Assembly: GCF_022760995.1 (NCBI RefSeq)
Contig: NZ_JAKWJO010000002.1
Span: forward strand, 62,001-126,000
From: Dyella sedimenti
GTDB lineage: Bacteria > Pseudomonadota > Gammaproteobacteria > Xanthomonadales > Rhodanobacteraceae
DNA: 64,000 bases
Direction: 5' to 3'
Shown here: positions 27,394 through 34,108 of the stretch, piece after piece
How the letters are laid out: each line of letters opens with the position of its first letter
Position numbering within the stretch: position 1 is the first letter of the stretch
Made by a program: the position numbers and the translations under genes
Notes under the pieces: model-generated
What the model was told of the DNA's origin: nothing
What the model saw: only the letters and a program-made list of their open reading frames with translations
Database searches by the model: none

Positions 27394-29043
27394 TCATTCC
27401 TCGTCGGCAGCTACTCCGTCGGATGCAGGCTTCTCAATCAACTCAATCGCTACTGGAATTCCGAACTGCTGAATGCGTTCGGCTGCGGCCTGTAAGCTGA
27501 CCTTGCTAAAGAAGGGGAGATCCAACCTTCCGTCCACGTAGGGCTTCCGCATGATTCCATACACGACCTGATATGTGTCACGGGCGAAGCGCTCCGTACT
27601 CTTCGGAAGAATGGTCTCGAATCCTCTCCGTAAAGAACGAACTTTTGATCTGAGCTTCTTGCGGAAATCTGCATCGCTGATAAATGCCTCAGCACTTACA
27701 ACGCCCTGTGACCAAAGGTGACTAATCGGACCAGAAGAATGTCCGTCCTTGAGATGGATAAACTGTCCCTCTTCAGACAGAAAATCGCATGGCTCCAGAT
27801 TTGCGTACTTAACACCTCGTGGATTAATCTTCGTTTGATCCAACATCAGAAGATCTTTTCGTTTAGCAGCAATGTCTTCGATGAGCTCTTGTTCGTTGAG
27901 ACACGCCGTCTTACCGATTATGCTTACCTTGGGAATTGCATCAAAAAATCGCTCTACTTGTTCTTTAAAATTCTTCTGAATGCGATACCAGTTTCCTGCA
28001 AAAAGTACGTAGTACTCCTCGCTACCACTCTCACCAAGCGAGGTTTCGAAGACGAAGCAATCATAGACTCTCCATTTCTCAGAGAAATTTTCGTCACCCT
28101 CACCTTTGGACTTGACGCGATGCTTCTCTTTAATGGCAGATACATCACCATCAAACCCACAGCGCTCCAGCTCACAGACGTAGTCTTCGATGGAAAGGCT
28201 ATAGAAGTTCTTTCCATGACTCCCAAAACCGTTGTAATGCAGCTCACCTCCCTCGGTATAGCTCACAATCTCAGGGGGAGCCATGTGGAGATCTGATGCA
28301 TTTCCGTTGCGAAGCTCATCGATAGCTTCAAAGAGCTTGCTGTCTAACGCCTCGATGACGTCTCTTTCGACAACTACACGCATGTTGTCGACCCAAGCGA
28401 ATTCTTGTAGATATGCCTTGAGATCATACGCTGCGACAATCTCTAAGCACTTCTCCTGAAGAGTGTTGACCTCAACGTCGCAAACGATCGACAGGCTGTC
28501 CTTTCCTGCCACAAACTTAGCAAACCCGCTGCTTCTTGGTGTTCCGCCGGCCACCCGCGCGAGGTCACGCAGCATGTCTACGCCAAAAGCCTGTATGTCG
28601 CTATCTTTGCTGGCCTGAACACGTTTCTGAAAGGTCACAGCATCCGGAGTGGCCAGATCAAGGGTTCGGAGACTACCGCGTGGCACTGTGTTCAATGTCA
28701 CCCTAAGGCCGAACTGCCGTTCAAATGCGTCGTCATCGAGCGCGATGTGGATATGCCCGAAGCAAACAGCCGCAATCCGCGCACCAGCAGGCATGAAGAT
28801 CACCGCTCCCGCACCACCCGTGAAGATGTTTTCTGGAACCTCGCCAAAACCTTCTGAGATGAACGTTTTCCAAGAGGGTGGATTTGAGTAAATCTGCCCC
28901 ACAAAGACTTCCGCATCGTCGACGCCCATCCAGGAGCTCCGCTCCAACGCCCTGCTTGCACCAGGTGCGAACGTCGCGCCAAATGCGTCAGCTATCGACT
29001 TACCCTGTCGTAGTAGGCGCACGTTAAGTGTACGAGTAGCCAT
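27394..29043 (-). CDS. TIGR04141/DUF6119-like sporadically distributed protein
   Basis: 549 residues. I recognise the layout of the TIGR04141 family: LNVRLLRQGKSIADAF at the start, FVGQIYSNPPSWKTFI near 48, an RFGL-type block (ERQFGLRVTLNTVPRGSLRT near 110), and a C-terminal half with CFVFETSLGESGSEEYYVLF and NWYRIQKNF. Function is not established; members are scattered, often near restriction or defence genes. It is last in a three-gene minus-strand operon (29100-29237 and 29215-30066 upstream). Base use is clearly more AT-rich than in the flanks. The family call is from memory of its pattern. Confidence 0.75.
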   Translation of the reverse strand: MATRTLNVRLLRQGKSIADAFGATFAPGASRALERSSWMGVDDAEVFVGQIYSNPPSWKTFISEGFGEVPENIFTGGAGAVIFMPAGARIAAVCFGHIHIALDDDAFERQFGLRVTLNTVPRGSLRTLDLATPDAVTFQKRVQASKDSDIQAFGVDMLRDLARVAGGTPRSSGFAKFVAGKDSLSIVCDVEVNTLQEKCLEIVAAYDLKAYLQEFAWVDNMRVVVERDVIEALDSKLFEAIDELRNGNASDLHMAPPEIVSYTEGGELHYNGFGSHGKNFYSLSIEDYVCELERCGFDGDVSAIKEKHRVKSKGEGDENFSEKWRVYDCFVFETSLGESGSEEYYVLFAGNWYRIQKNFKEQVERFFDAIPKVSIIGKTACLNEQELIEDIAAKRKDLLMLDQTKINPRGVKYANLEPCDFLSEEGQFIHLKDGHSSGPISHLWSQGVVSAEAFISDADFRKKLRSKVRSLRRGFETILPKSTERFARDTYQVVYGIMRKPYVDGRLDLPFFSKVSLQAAAERIQQFGIPVAIELIEKPASDGVAADEE

Positions 29044-29099
29044 CCTAGCCGGCCTCTTGGATTTGGGGATTTTATTTGTAAAGTCAGAACGAAGCTGGA

Positions 29100-29237
29100 C
29101 TATCGTGCTTGTGCATCGACGAACTTTTTGAGGATTGCCGCCGAGGGATAACTTGACATCGAGGCGATGCCATTGGCTAGCTCAACGGGAAAGAGCGCGC
29201 CCTCGAACTTGTGGCTAACTAGCGACCCCAGGCGCAT
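29100..29237 (-). CDS. 45-residue hypothetical protein, coupled to the 283-residue gene
   Basis: A short frame from ATG 29237 (upstream AAGGGG) to TAG 29100. It overlaps the end of the preceding gene by 23 bp. The product reads sensibly (KFEGALFPVELANGIASMSS ... AILKKFVDAQAR), with no low-complexity signs. It lies 56 bp before the TIGR04141-like gene. It could be a genuine small subunit, or the displaced C-terminus of the upstream gene after a frameshift near 29,225; the composition fits either. Confidence 0.5.
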   Translation of the reverse strand: MRLGSLVSHKFEGALFPVELANGIASMSSYPSAAILKKFVDAQAR

Positions 29238-30066
29238 AGGAGCCCCTTAGCTCCATCATTCCAGCCGTCCACTCTTCCCTTGTCTGCGCCGCGCACACTT
29301 CGCGATACTTCGCCAGAGAGCTTCCTGTAAGAAGAACCGGCATGGCGAGGCGAACGAAAGCTTGGCCCGTCAACTTGGCTCGGAATAACACCGGATAGCT
29401 CGCCCCGGACGATTCTGAATAGCTATAGCGAACGACCGAAGTAACCTGAGATGCGCCGACTGGGTTGCTACTTACGAGGTTGCGTACTGCACGATGATCA
29501 ATCGCCTCATCGTTTCGTTGTGAAACAAGTGAACTCGATGACTTGCAGATCAAAGCGTAGTGCGATCGTTTCTGTAACCCAAGCTCTGATTGCCCTCTGC
29601 TCGTCACAAGCATGTGAGGAGGCAACAGCTCGGTCTCGCCCTGTTCTGACACAAACCCCAGCCACATTACGATGGAGGTTGGCGCAACATCTATGGACTT
29701 TGGTGCGGCCTTCATCGGCGTGAATAACGTTTCGAGGTCCTGGACGCTTTCTGTGGAGCGTGCATATCGAATTGCTGGCCCAACAGAATTGCCGATACCC
29801 CACGCGAAGATGCCACCCCCACTCGCGCGCTCGAGCTCTTTCCGCCTAATAATGTCGGCCAGCTGCTGGCCGGCTTCCGTGCCCATTTTCGTCCAGCAGA
29901 ACACCGAAGGAACCCGCGTTTGGCAGGCCTTTTGTGCTGTTGACTGAACCAAAGATTTTGTCGACGGGGGCATGGTTGGCCAGGGGGATTGAACGTCCTT
30001 CAGTATAGTGAAAAGATACCCAGAAAATTGCCCGGAGTCGCTAGTCGGGCACGAAATTACCTTCAT
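29215..30066 (-). CDS. Uncharacterised protein sharing a domain with the 31.9-kb gene product
   Basis: 283 residues from ATG 30066 (GAAGG upstream); a longer start at 30123 is open but weakly supported, and ATG about 29973 is a shorter option. The core motif FCWTKMGTEAGQQLADIIRR followed by FAWGIGNSVGPAI matches the pattern FMKIGIHAREPLDEIIQRK followed by FWGYGGS in the 191-residue protein at 31940-32515. Downstream, both have an LP-x(n)-SRYAL-like stretch (here RSHYALICKS). No catalytic motif known to me. It heads the operon with the 45-residue frame and the TIGR04141-like gene. Confidence 0.7.
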   Translation of the reverse strand: MKVISCPTSDSGQFSGYLFTILKDVQSPWPTMPPSTKSLVQSTAQKACQTRVPSVFCWTKMGTEAGQQLADIIRRKELERASGGGIFAWGIGNSVGPAIRYARSTESVQDLETLFTPMKAAPKSIDVAPTSIVMWLGFVSEQGETELLPPHMLVTSRGQSELGLQKRSHYALICKSSSSLVSQRNDEAIDHRAVRNLVSSNPVGASQVTSVVRYSYSESSGASYPVLFRAKLTGQAFVRLAMPVLLTGSSLAKYREVCAAQTREEWTAGMMELRGSYAPGVAS

Positions 30067-30294
30067 GCTAGGGCCTTCATTTGGCCCTCCACGCCGAGCT
30101 CGCTGCGTGGCTGCCGGACGCAATATGCCCGGCCACTGGATTTTGAACCGCGCTACAAGACTACTGGGCTGTACGCACTCCTCTAGAGGTTGCAGCTGTG
30201 AGTTGGTGAGCGTGCAGAGATCGCTGGAAATGCGATCAAGACAAGCGTCAACGTGAGCTTGCGCGGTACTACATTATTGAAGAGGGGGTGCGTC
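30067..30294. promoter_or_regulatory. Divergent promoter region in the defence-like island
   Basis: 228 bp between the minus-strand TIGR04141 operon and the plus-strand ImmA/IrrE-PIN pair; both promoters should lie here. No clear operator seen. Confidence 0.35.
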
Positions 30295-31299
30295 GTGACG
30301 GAAAACGCCGCTGATTTTAAAGCCAGGCTAATCCGAAGGGCGGGCCTAAGTGAGGCTGCCGTGGACGCTGCGTGGCCCGAGTGGTGGAGCGATGCTGCTG
30401 AAGCGTCGCCTTCCGCGAATGCGGAACTTCGCTTCACCTTAGCCCGCAAGCTGGGCCTAGATCCACGCTCCTTAATGGGCAAGGGCCAGCCCAAGTTCAT
30501 TTGGGACGACTCGGCCAGATTTAAGGGCTTCAGCGGAGATCCGAGCGGCGAGAGACCCATTCTCTCCTCCTTCGGAATGGCACTTTGCAGAATGTTGCTA
30601 GGGGCCGTGCCAGACGCCATCCCGGTTGAGCCCATCTCAGCACTACGGCTTCGCAAATCAATCCTGAGCGGAAGGCAGGATATTGGGCTGTTGGAGCTTC
30701 TCTCAACAGCTTGGGCGATGGGCATTCCCGTCATTCACTTGCGTGTCTATCCGTTAACTGCAAAGCGCATGAGCGCCATGAGCGTGAGACTCGGCGAGCG
30801 CTTCGCTATCCTCGTGGCGCGGGATGCAATGTACCCCGCGCCAGTGGCCTTCCATGTCGCTCATGAACTGGGCCACATTTTCCTGGGGCATCTGCAAGAC
30901 GGGCACTCCATTGTAGATCTCGAGAGCATCGACGAACTTTCGTCTGGCGCTGATCCTGAGGAGCAGGCTGCCGACGCCTACGCGTTGGAACTGTTGACTG
31001 GTCGCCCCTCTCCCGAGGTCGTAGTTGAGGGCCCTGGCGCAGGAGCACGACAGCTTGCGAACGAGGCGATCCGAGTTGGACAGATCGAGCATATCGAGCC
31101 AGGTACTCTTGCCATGGTCTATGGCCACGCGACAAAAGCGTGGCCCACCGCCATGGCCTCACTTAGGCACATATATGGTCAGCCCATGGACGCATGGAGG
31201 GTGATCAATCAGGTCGCACTTCGGCAGCTTGATCTAAGCCAGTTGAACGACGAATCGGAGGCTTTCGTGCGCGCGGTTATGGGGGCTACCCATGGCTAA
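30295..31299 (+). CDS. ImmA/IrrE-type zinc metallopeptidase
   Basis: 334 residues from GTG 30295, preceded by GAGGGGGTG. The zinc motif HELGH is near residue 193 (FHVAHELGHIFLGH), with the third ligand expected in the downstream EEQAADAYALELL segment, exactly the COG2856 arrangement. The N-terminal 150 residues are not a standard XRE domain, though KARLIRRAGLSEAAV may be a small helical DNA-contact part. ImmA/IrrE proteases cut repressors or antitoxins. The stop overlaps the start of the PIN-like gene by 8 bp, so the two are made together. Confidence 0.88.
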   Translation: MTENAADFKARLIRRAGLSEAAVDAAWPEWWSDAAEASPSANAELRFTLARKLGLDPRSLMGKGQPKFIWDDSARFKGFSGDPSGERPILSSFGMALCRMLLGAVPDAIPVEPISALRLRKSILSGRQDIGLLELLSTAWAMGIPVIHLRVYPLTAKRMSAMSVRLGERFAILVARDAMYPAPVAFHVAHELGHIFLGHLQDGHSIVDLESIDELSSGADPEEQAADAYALELLTGRPSPEVVVEGPGAGARQLANEAIRVGQIEHIEPGTLAMVYGHATKAWPTAMASLRHIYGQPMDAWRVINQVALRQLDLSQLNDESEAFVRAVMGATHG

Positions 31300-31936
31300 C
31301 GCTGCTATAGACAACGATGTGATATTGAAAGGCGTTTGCTACGGATTCCTTGGCATTCTCTTGGGATCGCTACCCGACGGGCCTTTCAATTATGGAATTC
31401 TCGGAACAGCTCGCTTCGTGCTACCTAAGGCGCTAAAAAAGCGACCACCTAAAAGATTCGATGTCGCTAAAGCAGACCTTAAAAAGGTGCTTGCAGAATT
31501 CGAGACTTTGGAGCCAACCGATACAGAAGCGGCGCTTGCAGCGGATCTCGAATTTGAGGCGCAGAGGCAGGGCTTGCCGGTTCACGCAGGGGAATGCCAG
31601 TTAATAGCAATGCTCGCGCTCCGTAATCTGGATCACGTTTTAACCGGCGATCGCAATGCCATCAAGGCACTTGCCACCTTGACGCTGCCAGTTTCCATCG
31701 AGCACCGATCCCTTGAAGGGAAGTTCATCTGCTTCGAGCAAGCAATCCTACACCTGATTGCGGCACATGGCGCAGCAAGGGTGCGAGAAGCAATTTGCGC
31801 GGAGCGCGACGTCGACACATCAATGCGCCTATGCTTTAGCTGCTCTTCACCTGAAGTTCCACAGAGCTCATGGATCAGCGGCATCAATAGCCATGTTGCT
31901 GATCTTCGATCGGTTGCTGGACCGCTTTTACGGTAG
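31292..31936 (+). CDS. PIN-like ribonuclease domain protein
   Basis: 214 residues. It has the acidic residues expected of a PIN fold: Asp in IDNDVILK (near 7-9), Glu in AGECQLIAML (near 100) and Asp in LTGDRNAIKAL (near 118). PIN proteins are Mg-dependent RNases and often toxins. It overlaps the ImmA/IrrE-like gene, suggesting a regulated nuclease or toxin-antitoxin-like pair. It is longer than most PIN toxins (about 130 residues); the extra C-terminal 70 residues are unknown. It ends 3 bp from a convergent gene. Confidence 0.72.
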   Translation: MANAAIDNDVILKGVCYGFLGILLGSLPDGPFNYGILGTARFVLPKALKKRPPKRFDVAKADLKKVLAEFETLEPTDTEAALAADLEFEAQRQGLPVHAGECQLIAMLALRNLDHVLTGDRNAIKALATLTLPVSIEHRSLEGKFICFEQAILHLIAAHGAARVREAICAERDVDTSMRLCFSCSSPEVPQSSWISGINSHVADLRSVAGPLLR

Positions 31937-31939
31937 GAA

Positions 31940-32515
31940 CTAGCTGTTACGCAGAAACACTGAATAGGGCGCCTTGAGTCGCGCCACAAGACCGATCTCA
32001 ACTGCTTCTTCGTCTGAGGCGAGCGGAATGTCGATGCCCTCCGTGAGTTGCAGACATGCCTTATCGACTCGGCCAGCGATGTAATCACTCCCGAGCCTTC
32101 CCGCATTTTCGCCTATCGCAACTTCCGTCCTTGCAAGGGGCAACCTAAAGCTATCTGCGTGCAAATCTTCGACGACAAGCGCATAGCGAGAGCCTCGCAC
32201 CTCTATACCTCGGGGTACATCGACCCAGTTCCTGCCATCGATCGAGTACTGATCCGCCGGCAGTGGCTCCGCCCAGTGATTTGAATCCATCTTTTGCATC
32301 ACTAAGTGAATCGGATTTCCGATCCTTTCGTGATCAGCGGCAAATGATTGAACGCGATTAGGGTGACATGTACTACCACCATACCCCCAAAAAGCCACGC
32401 CGGCAGTATCAATCTCCTGCAGCTTTCGCTGGATGATCTCGTCCAATGGTTCTCGGGCATGAATACCAATCTTCATGAAGAGAACAGGTGCCCCAACTTT
32501 CAAGATTGCGCTCAT
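31940..32515 (-). CDS. Uncharacterised 191-residue protein, same domain as 29215-30066
   Basis: 191 residues. N-terminal motif FMKIGIHAREPLDEIIQRKL then GVAFWGYGGSTCHP, resembling the protein encoded at 29215-30066. A middle block VMQKMDSNHWAEPLPADQYS and RGSRYALVVEDL also aligns in type. I do not recognise the family. It is the third gene of a minus-strand operon, 4 bp after the methyltransferase-like gene. A nucleotide- or modified-base-binding role is only a guess from the partners. Confidence 0.72.
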   Translation of the reverse strand: MSAILKVGAPVLFMKIGIHAREPLDEIIQRKLQEIDTAGVAFWGYGGSTCHPNRVQSFAADHERIGNPIHLVMQKMDSNHWAEPLPADQYSIDGRNWVDVPRGIEVRGSRYALVVEDLHADSFRLPLARTEVAIGENAGRLGSDYIAGRVDKACLQLTEGIDIPLASDEEAVEIGLVARLKAPYSVFLRNS

Positions 32516-32519
32516 CTAC

Positions 32520-33347
32520 TTAGCCCTCCATGGATTCAATCGAATATTCTTCGTCATGCGCCTTGCCATAGTCGACGCGCTTCTTCTCGCGGACATATCG
32601 AATGGTGAGCGGCTGGCCACGACCATAGAAATTGGCGAGACGGTCTTGTTCGAGAGGATTACTTATCGGAGTCGCGCGATCTCCGGGAAGCGCCCTGATG
32701 AACAAGTTGCACGAACGAAGCTCTGGAGCGTCGTCCAGGTGATATAGGTGCATCTTGGAGTGCATCTTTTGGACGTATTGGTCCGAAGCCAGCGCAAACT
32801 TTTGGGCTTCAGCTAAGACAAACTGCGGCCAATCACGGTCATGATCATCAGCAATAACCACAAGACCCTCACCAGCGTAGCCGGTCACCTCGAGCCCGCG
32901 CTGCATGAATGCTTTTACGCTTTCGCCGCCATTGCTCGCACCCCATGGTGGATTTGTATAGAAGCAATCAAACTTGCCGATCACATCAGAAGGCAACGCC
33001 TCAGCGCAATTGTAAAGCCTGGCGGTCAATCTGGTGATCCCAGCATAGTCTGCGAAACGCTCTATTGCACTGCAAATTCGCTCGTCAAAATCGAACACTG
33101 TGATCTCATCAGGCCCCTCGTCGAAGATATCGCGAGCTTGGAGCAACGCTACGCAAACGCTGATCGCATCTCCGTCGCCGATGAATGCCAAGCGCTTACC
33201 CTTTGCCCATCTCGCGACCAGTTCACTTTGAAGCACCATATCGCCCGTCTTCATATAGATCTGATCAAAATCACGAAGTGGGCGCGGCCTATTTTGAACA
33301 ACGTCCGAAACGGCGTTGATCGCATCTTTCAAATTGATATCTCGCAT
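32520..33347 (-). CDS. BpsA-like (DUF43-type) class I methyltransferase-fold protein
   Basis: 275 residues. Rossmann motif I is LAFIGDGDAISV (near 53), then ITVFDFDERI (near 82) and DCFYTNPPWGASNGG (near 128), the order seen in the C-terminal domain of N4-bis(aminopropyl)spermidine synthase (PF01861). NPPW also resembles the catalytic motif of amino-methyltransferases. The substrate may be a polyamine, a nucleotide or nucleic acid; the sequence does not decide. It lies between a P-loop kinase-like gene and the 191-residue gene in one operon. Confidence 0.72.
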   Translation of the reverse strand: MRDINLKDAINAVSDVVQNRPRPLRDFDQIYMKTGDMVLQSELVARWAKGKRLAFIGDGDAISVCVALLQARDIFDEGPDEITVFDFDERICSAIERFADYAGITRLTARLYNCAEALPSDVIGKFDCFYTNPPWGASNGGESVKAFMQRGLEVTGYAGEGLVVIADDHDRDWPQFVLAEAQKFALASDQYVQKMHSKMHLYHLDDAPELRSCNLFIRALPGDRATPISNPLEQDRLANFYGRGQPLTIRYVREKKRVDYGKAHDEEYSIESMEG

Positions 33348-33388
33348 GGCAGCCTGATTTCCCCTGCAAGGTATTGTGCACGAGCTAG

Positions 33389-33979
33389 TTATACGTCTAA
33401 GCGCAACAACCTCTTGACCTGCTGCATGAGCTCATCCCGTGGAATCTCGCTATTGAGCAGGTAGCAAGGTCGCCCCGTTATCACAGCATACTGTGCAACC
33501 ACAGAAGCCTGCAGTTGTACATGAAGAGCGAGTTCAAACGGACTTGGTAGCGGACGCCCTTGAGGGTTCGCCGATATCCGCGCGCCCAGTACATGCGGAT
33601 CTGCGTAAAGGCATACGAAAACGTCCACCTCCATCGCCCGAATGTCTTCGTCCGAAAAGGGTGTAACTCTGAAGCCGTAGTCTTCCTTCGTTACGGGATG
33701 GCTGTCGATCAAAAGATGCCTTGCGGACTCACGAGTGACCCTGCTTTCCGTAAGAAGCAGTTCATCGACACTTTGCACGTCCTCGGCTGATATTGACCGC
33801 GCCGACTCTCGCCGAATGTCTATCTCGTCAAGGAGCGACCCGCGCTGCTGATTTACATAGTCCCGCAGACGCTCGCTATAGCAGAAGCAATCAATGTTGG
33901 AAGCCGATTCTGTGAGCGCCGAACATAGCGTCGATTTCCCTGTCGCGGGGGCGCCCGTTATGTAAACCACCTTCCCCAT
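33389..33979 (-). CDS. P-loop NTPase / nucleotide-kinase-like protein
   Basis: 196 residues from ATG 33979, which has GGGGAG upstream; a longer start at 34033 lacks a site. Walker A is GAPATGKSTL (residues 8-17). HLLIDSHPVTKEDYGFRVTP near 88 resembles the substrate-side region of adenylate-kinase-like enzymes (archaeal AdkA type), and AVEVDVFVCLYADPHVLGAR-like text follows. It probably phosphorylates a small molecule or nucleotide. First gene of the three-gene minus-strand operon with the methyltransferase-like gene 41 bp downstream. Confidence 0.75.
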   Translation of the reverse strand: MGKVVYITGAPATGKSTLCSALTESASNIDCFCYSERLRDYVNQQRGSLLDEIDIRRESARSISAEDVQSVDELLLTESRVTRESARHLLIDSHPVTKEDYGFRVTPFSDEDIRAMEVDVFVCLYADPHVLGARISANPQGRPLPSPFELALHVQLQASVVAQYAVITGRPCYLLNSEIPRDELMQQVKRLLRLDV

Positions 33980-34108
33980 ATCCACTCCCCTGCAGGCTAC
34001 CCTCTTCTTCGGGCCAGCTTCCTTGGAAGGCAAAATTTGGCCTTAGTCACTCGGATGTAGGCAATATCCCATTTGGCTTAATGGCGACGAGTAATGAGAG
34101 TCCGGCCA

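Noticed and set aside
27718..28296. 192-codon plus-strand frame inside the TIGR04141-like gene
   Set aside because: Antisense shadow; the minus-strand frame is full length and family-like.
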